The notes: generated by a model not told the origin, from the letters alone. A stretch of DNA of 64,000 nt from CBDCGJ01 sp965216645 (GCA_965216645.1 CBDCGJ010000068.1:1-64000), one strand, 5' to 3'; positions 17,029 to 26,578 are shown, numbered from the stretch's first letter. Translations and numbers: made by a program.

Positions 17029-17874
17029 TTAGATCGTCGCAACCGCTTCCTGCGCAATCTGACCGTCGACACGAAGCGCGCGAAGTGTCAACTTGCCGTC
17101 GCTCTCCGTGTTCCCGACAACTCTGAACGGATTGATGTCGAAGATTGGGGCCAATGCCCGATATCTGAAACTCTTCAACGTCGGTTGGTCGTGGAGACGC
17201 GCCAATTCGGACATATATGTCGCGATCAGCGGTCCCTGCACCAGCAATCCAGGATATTCCTCGACCTCGGTCGTGTAGGGTCGATCATAGTGAATGCGAT
17301 GTCCGTTGAACGTCAGCGCGGAATACCGCATCAGCAGGACCGGATCCGGCGTAATCTCGCGCATCCAGGCGCCGGGCGGGACTGCAGGCCAATCGTCCAA
17401 CGGCTCCGGGGCTGGATTGGGGGCACCCATCTCCCGATAGGCGTAACTCTGCGTTTCTTCAATGCAGTGGCGATCATTATCGTAGAAATCGAACCTGACG
17501 GTGACAAAAACCAACTGGCCCGACTTGCCGTGCTTCTCCTGTACGTCGACGACTTCAGATACCCGCCGCACCGTCGAACCAATCCGCAACGGCGTATGGA
17601 ATTCTAACGTGCCATTGGCAAACATGCGTCGTGGAAGCGCTACCGGCGGCAGGAAGCCGCCACGCTTGGGATGGCCGTCCGGTCCGACTTCCCGCATCGG
17701 CGCACAGGGCGTGAAATAGCAGTAATGCCACATGGGTGGCAGTGGGTCGCCCACGTCAAATTCGGTATCGACATCGTCCAGCGTCGCCGCCATTTGCCGG
17801 CAGACACTCAATGTGACGACATCCTCGACCTCTTCCCGCGAGCCGATCCAATCCCGATAATCCACGTCCGCCAT
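17029..17874 (-). CDS. meh: Mesaconyl-C4-CoA (3-methylfumaryl-CoA) hydratase-like dehydratase
   Basis: This 281-residue MaoC/FAS1-type double-hotdog hydratase has LPPMWHYCYFTP near residue 48, the GTLEFHTPLRIGSTVRR segment of the first hotdog, and the hydratase motif RYSALTFNGHRIHYDRPYT with the catalytic Asn/His pair. The family covers HTD2-like dehydratases and 3-methylfumaryl-CoA hydratase. The directly upstream gene resembles 2-methylfumaryl-CoA isomerase, so hydration of mesaconyl-C4-CoA to citramalyl-CoA is the best guess. The start at 17874 comes two bases after the upstream stop and has GGAGA spaced correctly; longer forms would add an arginine-rich, non-homologous extension. Confidence 0.75.
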   Translation of the reverse strand: MADVDYRDWIGSREEVEDVVTLSVCRQMAATLDDVDTEFDVGDPLPPMWHYCYFTPCAPMREVGPDGHPKRGGFLPPVALPRRMFANGTLEFHTPLRIGSTVRRVSEVVDVQEKHGKSGQLVFVTVRFDFYDNDRHCIEETQSYAYREMGAPNPAPEPLDDWPAVPPGAWMREITPDPVLLMRYSALTFNGHRIHYDRPYTTEVEEYPGLLVQGPLIATYMSELARLHDQPTLKSFRYRALAPIFDINPFRVVGNTESDGKLTLRALRVDGQIAQEAVATI

Positions 17875-17876
17875 AC

Positions 17877-19103
17877 TCAGTTCTCCTCTCCCACACCGGC
17901 GACCAGACCAGTGTCGTGGTATTTTCCAATGTCCGCGCCGCTGAGGCCGAGATGATCGGCCAGGATTTCGTCGGTATGTTCGCCGAGCAAGGGCGCCGGT
18001 CGAACATCTATCCGTTCGTAAGCGCCAAAGTCCATCGGCAAGCCCGGCATCATATAGCGCCCGACGCCTGGCTGCGCCACCTCCTGAAACACCGGATTTT
18101 CCGTCGAGAAACGCCAATCGGAGGCAAGCGCCTCATTGAAAGTCCGATACGGCCCCCAAAGCACACGGCCATCATCCAACAGTTTTGCCACGTCATCGAA
18201 GTGGCGGGCCGCCACCCAGGGCTCAAGCCATGAAGAGATCTCCCGCCGGGCCCGATAGCGATCGCCTTCTTTCGTCAGGTCGAGATCGCGTTCGGTTTCC
18301 AAGGCAGCGACCATTTCCTCCAACGCCGCCGTCTTGACCAAGGCGCGCCAATGGCCTGGGGTCAGTGCCGTAATCACCACATAACGCCCGTCCCGGGTTG
18401 CGAAGTCGCGTACGTATGAACCGTAGAGATCGTTGCCGCTGCGTTGACGTGCGGCGCCATTGATCTGCGCGTCGGCCACATAGCCCAGATTGGCGGCCGT
18501 CGCGAAGGCAACATCGGAGAGTGCGACCGACACGAACTGCCCCTCGCCCGTCCGTCCGCGGTGACGCTCGGCCGCCAGCAATCCATTGACCGCATACAGT
18601 CCGGTCGCCACATCCCAGGCCGGCAGCACATGATTGACCGGACCTTCCATGTCCGCGGGGCCGGTCACAAGCGGGAATCCGACGGCGCTGTTGACGGTAT
18701 AGTCGATACCCGATCCACCGTCCCGATCCCCCTGTACATTGACCATGATCAGATCCTCGCGCCGCGCCTTCAAGGCGTCAAAGTCGAGCCAGCCGGCGGC
18801 GGGGAAATTGGTCAGAAAAATACCGTTGTCCGGGCCCGACTGCGTGATCAAAGCGACGGCGATTTCCCGCCCTTCCGGTCGTCGAATATCGATGGCGATC
18901 GACTTCTTGCCCTTGTTCAGGCTGGTCCAATACAGGCTAGTCCCGTCTTCCGTGATCGGCCAACGGCGGTAATCCAGACCGCCGCCGATCGGGTCGAAAC
19001 GGATCACTTCCGCCCCCATTTGAGCCATGGTCATACCGGCGGACGGCGCCGCGACGAATGCAGATCCTTCGACGACTCGCAAACCATCTAAAATTCTATT
19101 CAT
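17877..19103 (-). CDS. mct: Family III CoA transferase, 2-methylfumaryl-CoA isomerase-like
   Basis: This 408-residue CaiB/BaiF-family protein opens with ILDGLRVVEGSAFVAAP, then MTMAQMGAEVIRFDPIGGG and LDYRRWPIT. The catalytic Asp is in LPAWDVATGLYAVNGLLAAE, followed by HRGRTGEGQ. Length, start and the RFDPIGGGLDYRRWP block match my recollection of Chloroflexus mesaconyl-CoA C1-C4 CoA transferase (2-methylfumaryl-CoA isomerase), which moves CoA intramolecularly. A generic formyl-CoA-transferase or racemase-like role is the fallback. The ATG at 19103 precedes the conserved start; the longer form is not homologous. It is divergent from the flavoprotein gene, sharing 128 bases. Confidence 0.78.
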   Translation of the reverse strand: MNRILDGLRVVEGSAFVAAPSAGMTMAQMGAEVIRFDPIGGGLDYRRWPITEDGTSLYWTSLNKGKKSIAIDIRRPEGREIAVALITQSGPDNGIFLTNFPAAGWLDFDALKARREDLIMVNVQGDRDGGSGIDYTVNSAVGFPLVTGPADMEGPVNHVLPAWDVATGLYAVNGLLAAERHRGRTGEGQFVSVALSDVAFATAANLGYVADAQINGAARQRSGNDLYGSYVRDFATRDGRYVVITALTPGHWRALVKTAALEEMVAALETERDLDLTKEGDRYRARREISSWLEPWVAARHFDDVAKLLDDGRVLWGPYRTFNEALASDWRFSTENPVFQEVAQPGVGRYMMPGLPMDFGAYERIDVRPAPLLGEHTDEILADHLGLSGADIGKYHDTGLVAGVGEEN

Positions 19104-19231
19104 TTTTTCACAAATCCAAGGTGACAAGAGACATATTGGCACGCCGGTCGGCAGCAAAGAGCTGCATCGCGCGAACTGGCAGGATGTGTCAATATTTGTC
19201 GATTCGATTCGCCGAAGCGAGGATCGCCGTA

Positions 19232-20830
19232 GTGAGTGAAAAGCGTGCCATTATTATCGGCGGCGGGCCCGCCGGCCTTACCGTTGCCTTGGAACTTTTA
19301 CGCCGGACGGATATCAAGCCGATTGTATTTGAAGGCGATGACGATGTCGGTGGCATCGCCCGGACCCATGAATACAAGGGCAACCGCATCGATATCGGCG
19401 GCCATCGTTTTTTCTCCAAGTCCGATCGGGTGATGCAGTGGTGGGACGACATCCTGCCGCTTCAGGGTGCCTACAATGTCGAGGGCGTTGGCGCCGCCAA
19501 CAAGATCGAGATCACCTATCAGAACAAGAAGCGTTGGCTGGACATGCCCGCCGACGGACCCAACCCGGACGTCGTCGACGACGTCATGCTGGTGCGCGCG
19601 CGGACATCCCGAATTCTCTTTCGCGGCAAGATGTTCGACTACCCGATCTCGCTAAGCCTTGGGACGCTGGCAAAGCTAGGCCCCATCGCGACGATGAAAA
19701 TCGGTTTCAGTTACATCTACGCCAACATGTTTCAGATCAAGCCCGAAGTAAGTCTGCGCGACTTCTTCATCAACCGCTTCGGTCGTGAGCTGTATCTGAC
19801 CTTCTTCAAGGACTATACGGAAAAGGTTTGGGGCGTGCCTTGCGAAGAGATCTCAGCCGAATGGGGCGCGCAGCGGATTAAGGGTCTGTCGCTGCTCGGC
19901 GCGATTGTCCATGCCGTAAAAAGCATCTTTAAAGCGACGAGTTCTATTGCACAGAAAGATACGGAAACCAGTTTGATCGAACAGTTTCTTTATCCCAAAT
20001 TCGGGCCTGGCCATATGTGGCGCAAAGTGGTCGAATTAATCGAGGAAGCCGGCGGCGAAGTGCGGATGAACCACAAGGTCACCGGACTGTCGCACACCGA
20101 CGGCCGCGTGAGTTCCGCCACAATCGTCGGTCCGGATGGCAACGAAAGTCAGGAAACCGGCGACTATTTTTTCTCGACGACGGATATGCGGGCTTTGCTA
20201 GCCGGTCTGTCTCCAACAGCTCCGTCTGAGATTCGCGAGATATCGGATAACTTGATCTATCGGGATTTTATCACCGTTGGAATTCTGACCAAGCGGTTGC
20301 TGCTTGGCGGCGGTGCGACCGGTGCCGATGTGGCCGAAAAAGTCCCGGACAACTGGATCTATATTCAAGAACCCGACGTGAAGCTGGGCCGTCTCCAGAT
20401 TTTCAATAATTGGAGCCCCTATCTGGTCGCGGATAGAGAGAACGTGTGGCTAGGGCTGGAATACTTTTGTGACGAAGGCGATGAGCTTTGGTCCATGGAC
20501 GATGCCGCATTCGCGGAATTCGCCAAGCGGGAATTGGAACAGATCAATATTTCCAAAGTCGACGACATCGTCGATCATGTGGTGATCCGCGTGCCCAAGA
20601 CTTACCCAGCCTATTTCGGCGCTTACGATCATTTCGACCGGGTTCGCGACTATATCGACGATTTCGAAAACCTATATCTAATCGGACGCAACGGCATGCA
20701 CCGCTACAACAATCAGGATCACTCCATGCTTACCGCCATGGTCGCCGTCGACAATATTGCCGCCGGTATCGCCGACAAAGACAACATCTGGTCCGTCAAT
20801 ACCGAATCCGAATATCACGAGGAAAAGTAG
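19232..20830 (+). CDS. FAD-dependent oxidoreductase, UDP-galactopyranose-mutase/HemY-like
   Basis: This 532-residue flavoprotein begins with an FAD-binding motif (AIIIGGGPAGLTVALELL) and the second-shell VGGIARTHEYKGNRIDIGGHRFFSK-type text. The C-terminal LIGRNGMHRYNNQDHSMLTA block is characteristic of the COG1232 group found in glycan loci. Members are annotated as UDP-galactopyranose mutase-like, protoporphyrinogen-oxidase-like or amine oxidases; the true reaction is rarely known. The GTG at 19232 has GAGG nine to twelve bases upstream and precedes the conserved start, so I reject the longer in-frame extension. Two GT-C-like membrane proteins follow 33 bases downstream, implying sugar or lipid-glycan chemistry. 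Confidence 0.82.
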   Translation: MSEKRAIIIGGGPAGLTVALELLRRTDIKPIVFEGDDDVGGIARTHEYKGNRIDIGGHRFFSKSDRVMQWWDDILPLQGAYNVEGVGAANKIEITYQNKKRWLDMPADGPNPDVVDDVMLVRARTSRILFRGKMFDYPISLSLGTLAKLGPIATMKIGFSYIYANMFQIKPEVSLRDFFINRFGRELYLTFFKDYTEKVWGVPCEEISAEWGAQRIKGLSLLGAIVHAVKSIFKATSSIAQKDTETSLIEQFLYPKFGPGHMWRKVVELIEEAGGEVRMNHKVTGLSHTDGRVSSATIVGPDGNESQETGDYFFSTTDMRALLAGLSPTAPSEIREISDNLIYRDFITVGILTKRLLLGGGATGADVAEKVPDNWIYIQEPDVKLGRLQIFNNWSPYLVADRENVWLGLEYFCDEGDELWSMDDAAFAEFAKRELEQINISKVDDIVDHVVIRVPKTYPAYFGAYDHFDRVRDYIDDFENLYLIGRNGMHRYNNQDHSMLTAMVAVDNIAAGIADKDNIWSVNTESEYHEEK

Positions 20831-20863
20831 CCGGACGCCTGGTAACGTCAGGGCCCAGAGCCA

Positions 20864-22684
20864 ATGTCTCAATTTCTACGCACAGCCCTGTTTCCAATCT
20901 TTTTGATACTTCTGGCTCATTTTCTGACGCAGGTCCGCACAGACTGGCCTGTCGCGGATGGAATGTTGGTTGGAACGGATTCGTACACCCGCATGACCCG
21001 GGTCATCGAACTCACCGATGGGGAAGGTTGGTACGACCGGACTATTGCGCGTAGCAATGCGCCCCACGGCGACGAACTACATTGGACGCGTCCCTTGGAT
21101 GTACTGATCGTGGTCGGCGCCATACCATTTGCGGCGGTGTTGGAGTGGCGGGACGCGCTTTTTTATTCGGGCGCGTTCGTCAGCCCAATCCTTCACTTGG
21201 CCACGCTCTTCGTCTTGCTTTGGGCTTGCGCCCCGGTGTTTCCCGCCTACGGCCGCGTCTATGTCGGCATCATCTTCGCTGCTCAGTTTTTCGTGTCGCA
21301 TCAGTTCGCACTCGGTCGACCCGATCACCATGGTCTGCTGGCTCTGTTATTGACCGGCATGACCGGATGCATGCTGCGATTGCTGAAGCCTGGCGCGCCC
21401 CTACGGTTAAGCGTTGCCGCTGCTGTCATGGGCGGTGTCGGCATATGGGTCGGGGTGGAAGGCCTGTTCGCCGCCGGCCTCGTGATGGCCATGCTCTGGC
21501 TAGCCTGGATATGGCGGGGCGAAGCGTTCGTACGGCATGGCTGCTGTTATGCGGCGACTTTGGTATTGACGGTCGGTGTGGCGTTGATTCTTGAATATCC
21601 ACCGTCGCAATGGCCTGTGCCGCGATACGACAGCATTTCGCTCGTCCATTTCTATCTGCTAGCGCTCACCGCCGTATTCTGGTTTCTCGTCATGGCGTTG
21701 CCGAAAACGTCCACGCGGCAAGATCGCATATTGATCACGATCGCCTTCGCTGTCGCATACATGACATTGTTCTGGCTCGCATTTCCTAAGTTCTTCGCCG
21801 GACCTCTTGTCGATATGAATGAGCGGGTCTATCGGGAATGGTTCCTGAACAACCAAGAAATCCAGGGGCTAGTTAATTACCTTCGTGTCGGCCAGGCGAC
21901 GCATATCGTCATTCTACACTTCGGCACGGCGATCATTGGCGGCCTCTACCTAATCCATATCATACGCACCAGCCGCGATGAGGAACGCTGGCGTTGGGTC
22001 TTTTTGACCCTCGGTTTCGCACTTTGTTTCGCGTTGAGCTTGGGCCAAATCAGATGGACAGGGCATTTACAGCTGTTCGCCGTATATCCGGTTGTCGGAT
22101 TGATATTGAGTTTGTTAGACGCCGTGACACGACGGACAACCGGTATATGGACCCCTGTGGCACGTGCTTTCACGGTCTTAGCGGTCACGATCGGTCCGCC
22201 TCTCCTGGGTATGCTGTTCCTTGCCGACGGTCCTACCGCCAACGGAAAACCCGGCACCGGCGGGGCGCAGGTTGCCCAATGCCGATCCAAAGACCTCGCC
22301 GGATTTTTGAATGAAAACTTCCAGGATGGCCCGGCTCTGACCGTAATGACCTACAATGGATTCGGCCCCGAACTCATTTACCGCACGCGACATAAGGTTG
22401 TGACGACGCCCTATCACCGAAATGCGGCCGGCATTCTCGACGGTTTCGATTTCATGCGTGGTAACGACCTTGCGGCGGTGCGAAGGATCGCCGCGCGGAG
22501 ATCCATCGATTTGGTAGCAATCTGTCCTGGTCATGGCGAGGCTGGAATCTACCAAAGACCGCAGGACGGTGACTCTTTTCACAAGAACCTAGCTGACGGA
22601 CAGATTCCAAATTGGCTCGAACGAGTAGATACGTCAGGGAGCCAAGCCCGCGCTTTCCAGCTTTTCCGCGTCCTTCGCCAATGA
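20864..22684 (+). CDS. GT-C fold / STT3-like membrane glycosyltransferase, first paralog
   Basis: This 606-residue polytopic membrane protein has about a dozen hydrophobic segments and a C-terminal soluble domain of roughly 120 residues. Three features point to the oligosaccharyltransferase STT3/AglB/PglB group: an acidic GTDSYTRMTRVIEL right after the first helix, HWTRPLDVLI in the first external loop, and FALGRPDHHGLLALL, recalling the DHH motif of archaeal enzymes. The canonical WWDYG motif is not visible. The C-terminal VTTPYHRNAAGILDGFDFM is shared with the next gene. It could transfer a lipid-linked glycan to protein or another acceptor. The stop overlaps the next ATG. Confidence 0.72.
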   Translation: MSQFLRTALFPIFLILLAHFLTQVRTDWPVADGMLVGTDSYTRMTRVIELTDGEGWYDRTIARSNAPHGDELHWTRPLDVLIVVGAIPFAAVLEWRDALFYSGAFVSPILHLATLFVLLWACAPVFPAYGRVYVGIIFAAQFFVSHQFALGRPDHHGLLALLLTGMTGCMLRLLKPGAPLRLSVAAAVMGGVGIWVGVEGLFAAGLVMAMLWLAWIWRGEAFVRHGCCYAATLVLTVGVALILEYPPSQWPVPRYDSISLVHFYLLALTAVFWFLVMALPKTSTRQDRILITIAFAVAYMTLFWLAFPKFFAGPLVDMNERVYREWFLNNQEIQGLVNYLRVGQATHIVILHFGTAIIGGLYLIHIIRTSRDEERWRWVFLTLGFALCFALSLGQIRWTGHLQLFAVYPVVGLILSLLDAVTRRTTGIWTPVARAFTVLAVTIGPPLLGMLFLADGPTANGKPGTGGAQVAQCRSKDLAGFLNENFQDGPALTVMTYNGFGPELIYRTRHKVVTTPYHRNAAGILDGFDFMRGNDLAAVRRIAARRSIDLVAICPGHGEAGIYQRPQDGDSFHKNLADGQIPNWLERVDTSGSQARAFQLFRVLRQ

Positions 22685-24465
22685 CCGGCGAAGGGCCACG
22701 CCCATTCGTTCAGTTCGCCGTTCCGGCACTGCTTCTGCTCGCATTGCACGGGGTCAATGCCGGATTCGGCGGCTTCCTTGAAGATGGACGAAAACTGATC
22801 GGCCCAGACGCCTATATGCGCATGGTTCGGGCGGAGGAGTTGTTCTACGGGGCGCCTTGGTGGGATTCCTACTCGCCACGGTCCGACGAGACGTTGCATT
22901 GGAGCCGTGCGCTGGACAGCGTCATATTGCTGCTGACACAACTTTTTCGTCTCTTTCTATCTGACCGCCAGGCTTTGTATTTCGCCGGCCTGTTCGTCAG
23001 TCCGATTTTACATCTTGGTGTTCTGGCCGCTCTGCTTTGGGCGGTAGCGCCGATCTTGAACAAAGCCGCCCGTATGGTGGTCGGGATCGTGTTTGCGTTC
23101 CAACTTACCATCGCCACTTATTTAGCCGTCGGACGGCCAGACCATCATGGCCTCATCTTACTGTTTTGGTGCCTTTGCCTCGGCAGCCTATTCCGCCTGC
23201 TCCGCCCCGCAAGCGGTCGATGGGTGGCCGTCGACGCCGGTCTGTTCGCGTCGCTGGCTCTTTGGGTGAGTATCGAGGGTTTATTCGCCGTCGCGCTCCT
23301 ATACGGAGCTTTGGGCTTGGCATGGCTGCTATCGGATGAGGACAATACGGACAGAATTGCGATTTTCGGTGTCGTTTTGGCAATCTGTGCCGGGATCGCC
23401 ATCGCGCTGGAGCATGCGCCAACAAATTGGTGGTTGGTGCAGTATGACAAGATCTCCATTGCCCAGCTTGCACCTCTCTGGTTTGCCGCCATGGGTTGGG
23501 TGCTGATCGCGTTTCTTGGGCGACCCAATGGATTCGCGGCAAAGCTCTTTTTGGTCTCAATCGGCATAAGCGTCGTCTTTGCGCTGAGCTACTATTTCTA
23601 TCCGAAACTTTTGTCCGGACCGTTGGCCGACGTACATCCCAGAGTCGTCAACGAATGGTTGGCAAACAATGCCGAGGTCGGCGCCCTAATCAACTGGCGT
23701 AATACCGACACGATCAGCCCGGTCGCGGTGACTTATGCTCTGCAGTTGGTTGTCGCCCTGCCCGTTGCCTTAACCATGGCGTTAAGATCGACAATCGAAA
23801 ATCGTGCTTGTTGGTGGACCGTTACCATTTTGATCGCGGCCGTCGCGGTTCTGACGCTGCAGGAAAAACGATGGGGTACTTATCTGCAACTCCTCACCTG
23901 CATACCTTTCGGCTTTGCCTTATACAGCTGCCTCGGATTTGCGGGCAGATGGTCGTTACCGCTTCGCGTCCCCGCCCGTATTCTCACGATGATCGCGTTT
24001 TTATTTTGTCCCATGCTTATCGGCCTAGCATTCCATGTCAAACCAGAGCAAACGGCGAGTTCGGGGCATTGCGACATGCGGACCTTAGCCGTCCAATTAC
24101 ACGACTTCGACAAGCCGCAGACTATTCTAGCGTCGAACTTTCGCGGCCCGGAACTGCTTTACCGCACCCAACATTCAGTGGTGGCAACGCCTTATCATCG
24201 CAATGCCGCCGGAATTTTGGCTGTGTTCGATGTGATGCGGGCAACCGACATGACGCATGCGCGTGCGATTTTGGTCAAGCAGGGTGTTGACCTAATACTG
24301 ATTTGCCCTTTGGACGGCGAAAACAAGACCTATCGCGGAGACAAGGGGCGCACATTTTTTGACAGGCTAGAAAAAGGCGCGCTGCCGGCCTGGCTCAAGG
24401 AATGGCCGCTCAACCTTGATGAGGACAGTAAATTCCGGCTTTTCCAAGTCCGCCCATCGACATAG
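22681..24465 (+). CDS. GT-C fold / STT3-like membrane glycosyltransferase, second paralog
   Basis: This 594-residue paralog of the preceding gene overlaps it by ATGA. The shared marks are GPDAYMRMVRAEELF after helix 1, DETLHWSRALDSVILL, LFVSPILHLGVLAALLWA, YLAVGRPDHHGLIL, the WVSIEGLFAVAL helix, and the C-terminal VVATPYHRNAAGILAVFDVMR. Pairwise similarity is clear but not high, so the duplication is old. A putative acceptor- or lipid-binding function is suggested only by the fold family. The ATG at 22681 is chosen because it gives the stop-start overlap and removes a Pro/Arg-rich extension. The two proteins may form a heterodimer or handle different donors. Confidence 0.72.
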   Translation: MTGEGPRPFVQFAVPALLLLALHGVNAGFGGFLEDGRKLIGPDAYMRMVRAEELFYGAPWWDSYSPRSDETLHWSRALDSVILLLTQLFRLFLSDRQALYFAGLFVSPILHLGVLAALLWAVAPILNKAARMVVGIVFAFQLTIATYLAVGRPDHHGLILLFWCLCLGSLFRLLRPASGRWVAVDAGLFASLALWVSIEGLFAVALLYGALGLAWLLSDEDNTDRIAIFGVVLAICAGIAIALEHAPTNWWLVQYDKISIAQLAPLWFAAMGWVLIAFLGRPNGFAAKLFLVSIGISVVFALSYYFYPKLLSGPLADVHPRVVNEWLANNAEVGALINWRNTDTISPVAVTYALQLVVALPVALTMALRSTIENRACWWTVTILIAAVAVLTLQEKRWGTYLQLLTCIPFGFALYSCLGFAGRWSLPLRVPARILTMIAFLFCPMLIGLAFHVKPEQTASSGHCDMRTLAVQLHDFDKPQTILASNFRGPELLYRTQHSVVATPYHRNAAGILAVFDVMRATDMTHARAILVKQGVDLILICPLDGENKTYRGDKGRTFFDRLEKGALPAWLKEWPLNLDEDSKFRLFQVRPST

Positions 24466-24497
24466 TCTGCCGGTAATTTCATGGCGGAGAAGATTCT

Positions 24498-25406
24498 ATG
24501 ACAGACATAAACACAATCGGGTTTATCGGCTTGGGCGTAATGGGGGAACCCATGTGCGGGCATCTCGCACGCAAAAGCGGCCGACCCGTCTTAGGCGCGG
24601 ATCTCAATCCGGCGCCGCTGGCACGCCTCGCGGAAGACGGACTGGAAGCCAGCGACGTCGAAACCATCGCCCGTTCCGCCGACATCGTCTTCCTATCCCT
24701 TCCCGACGGCGGAGCGCTCGAGCAAGTTTGCCGCGGTGAGGACGGCCTGCTCACTCATATGAGAAGCGGTACGACGGTGGTCGATACGACGACGGCGCCG
24801 GTCGACTTGACGCGAGAGCTCGCCGCCGAGTTCGAGGCCAAGAACATCGATTACGCCGATGCGCCGATCGCCCGGACCAGGCAGGCCGCTCGCGACGGAA
24901 AACTCAGTGTGATGGTCGGCGCGAGATCCGACGTGTTCGAACGCATTCGTCCCTTAATCGCCCATTACGCCACCGACATCACGCATTGTGGCGAGATTGG
25001 CTGTGGGCAAGTCGTCAAGCTGATGAACAACATGGTACTGGTCGAAACCGTGAACGCATTGGCCGAAGCTCTAACCATCGCACGCCGCGCCGGTGTCGAC
25101 AGCGAGACACTGTTCGAGACCCTAGCCAAAGGGTCGGCCGACAGCTTTGCCTTACGAAATCACGGTATGAAGGCGATGTTACCAGGCGTCTTTCCGAAAC
25201 GCGCCTTTCCCGCCACCTATATGCGCAAAGATCTCGGTTACGCCCGCGACCTCGCCCGGCAGTACGGCATAGACACCAAAGGTGCCGACGCGGCTGACGC
25301 TTTGTTGCGACAAGCCATCGAAGCCGATGTCGGGGAAGGATATTTCCCCGTCTTGCTTTCGGTTATTGACAGCGAATTGAAGCCGGACCTGCCCGACGGC
25401 GATTAG
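24498..25406 (+). CDS. 3-hydroxyisobutyrate dehydrogenase family protein
   Basis: This 302-residue beta-hydroxyacid dehydrogenase has IGFIGLGVMGEPMCGHLAR, the NAD(P)-binding motif, and the catalytic Lys in GCGQVVKLMNNMVLVE near residue 172. The usual substrate motif DAPVSGG reads DAPIARTRQAARDGKLSVMVG here, so the substrate differs from plain 3-hydroxyisobutyrate; tartronate semialdehyde, succinic semialdehyde or another short acid are possible. GGAGAAG precedes the ATG. It lies 32 bases after the glycosyltransferase pair and may be on the same transcript, though a functional link is not obvious. Confidence 0.85.
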   Translation: MTDINTIGFIGLGVMGEPMCGHLARKSGRPVLGADLNPAPLARLAEDGLEASDVETIARSADIVFLSLPDGGALEQVCRGEDGLLTHMRSGTTVVDTTTAPVDLTRELAAEFEAKNIDYADAPIARTRQAARDGKLSVMVGARSDVFERIRPLIAHYATDITHCGEIGCGQVVKLMNNMVLVETVNALAEALTIARRAGVDSETLFETLAKGSADSFALRNHGMKAMLPGVFPKRAFPATYMRKDLGYARDLARQYGIDTKGADAADALLRQAIEADVGEGYFPVLLSVIDSELKPDLPDGD

Positions 25407-25480
25407 GTTTGACCGCATCCCGCATCCATCGCACAATCCGGCCAAATCTACTCAACCGTTTTTGAAAGGGAGACGTGATT

Positions 25481-26563
25481 ATGAAGGCAGCCGTATTGCG
25501 CGAGGTGGGTAAACCGCTGGAAATTGAAGATGTCGAGATTTCGAAGCCGGGGCCGCGCGAGGTCCTGATCCGCACGGCGGCTGTCGGCGTCTGCCACAGC
25601 GATCTGCATTTCATCGAGGGCAAGTATCCCTATCCGCTGCCATCTGTCCTTGGTCATGAATCGTCCGGCATCGTCGAACAAGTCGGCAGCGATGTCCGGG
25701 GCTTCGAACCTGGGGACCACGTCATCACCTGCCTGTCCGCTTTTTGCGGCCATTGCGAACATTGTCTGTCCGGGCATATGTCGCTTTGCGACAATCCGGA
25801 GACGAGCCGCGATCCGGAAGGCCCACCGCGTCTGCATAAAGGGGATGAGCGGATCAACCAGTTCATCAATCTTTCTTCTTTTGCCGAGCAAATGCTGATC
25901 CACGAACACGCCTTGGTGAAAGTCCGCAAAGACATGCCGCTGGTTCAGGCCGCGCTAATTGGTTGCGGCGTGACCACCGGTGTCGGCGCCGTCCACAACA
26001 CGGCCAGAATCGAAGTCGGCAGCACGGTCGCCGTAATCGGCTGCGGCGGCGTTGGCTTGTCCTGCATCAATGGCGCCGCGATCGCCGGCGCCAGCCGCAT
26101 CATCGCCGTCGACACCGTGGGATCCAAGCTCAATCTGGCGAAGGAATTCGGCGCGACGGACGTGGTCGATGCTTCCGACGGCAATGCCGCCAAGCAAGTG
26201 CTCGCCTTGACCAATGGCGGTGTCCATTATTCATTCGAAGCCATCGGTCTGGCGAAAACGGCGGAAGATGCCTTCAAGATGCTGAAACGCGGCGGTACCG
26301 CGACGATTATCGGCATGGTCCCCGTCGGCGAAATGATCCAAATTCATGGCGCCGCCCTGCTGCCGGAGCGCAAGATCCAAGGCTGCGCAATGGGCTCCAA
26401 CCGCTTCCCGGTGGACATGCCGCGGTATGTCGACTTCTACCTGCAAGGCAAATTGAAACTCGACGAATTGGTGAGCCAGGAGATCGAACTGAGCCAAATC
26501 AATGACGCTTTCGAGGAGATGAAAAAAGGCGCTATCGCCCGCAGCGTCATTACCTTCAACTAA
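25481..26563 (+). CDS. Zinc-dependent alcohol dehydrogenase (class III-like)
   Basis: This 360-residue medium-chain dehydrogenase has GVCHSDLHFIEG, whose Cys binds catalytic zinc, and GHESSGIVEQVG with the second ligand. The structural-zinc lobe CLSAFCGHCEHCLSGHMSLC carries four cysteines. The NAD-binding AVIGCGGVGLSCINGAAIAGA is followed by an acidic VDTVGSKL, favouring NAD. The overall layout resembles formaldehyde/NDMA-type or aryl alcohol dehydrogenases. I choose the ATG at 25481 because AAAGGGAG is eight bases upstream; the in-frame GTG at 25475 is too close to it. An SDR gene converges from the right with a 15-base gap. Confidence 0.9.
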   Translation: MKAAVLREVGKPLEIEDVEISKPGPREVLIRTAAVGVCHSDLHFIEGKYPYPLPSVLGHESSGIVEQVGSDVRGFEPGDHVITCLSAFCGHCEHCLSGHMSLCDNPETSRDPEGPPRLHKGDERINQFINLSSFAEQMLIHEHALVKVRKDMPLVQAALIGCGVTTGVGAVHNTARIEVGSTVAVIGCGGVGLSCINGAAIAGASRIIAVDTVGSKLNLAKEFGATDVVDASDGNAAKQVLALTNGGVHYSFEAIGLAKTAEDAFKMLKRGGTATIIGMVPVGEMIQIHGAALLPERKIQGCAMGSNRFPVDMPRYVDFYLQGKLKLDELVSQEIELSQINDAFEEMKKGAIARSVITFN

Positions 26564-26578
26564 CCGACTGAAGCGGCG

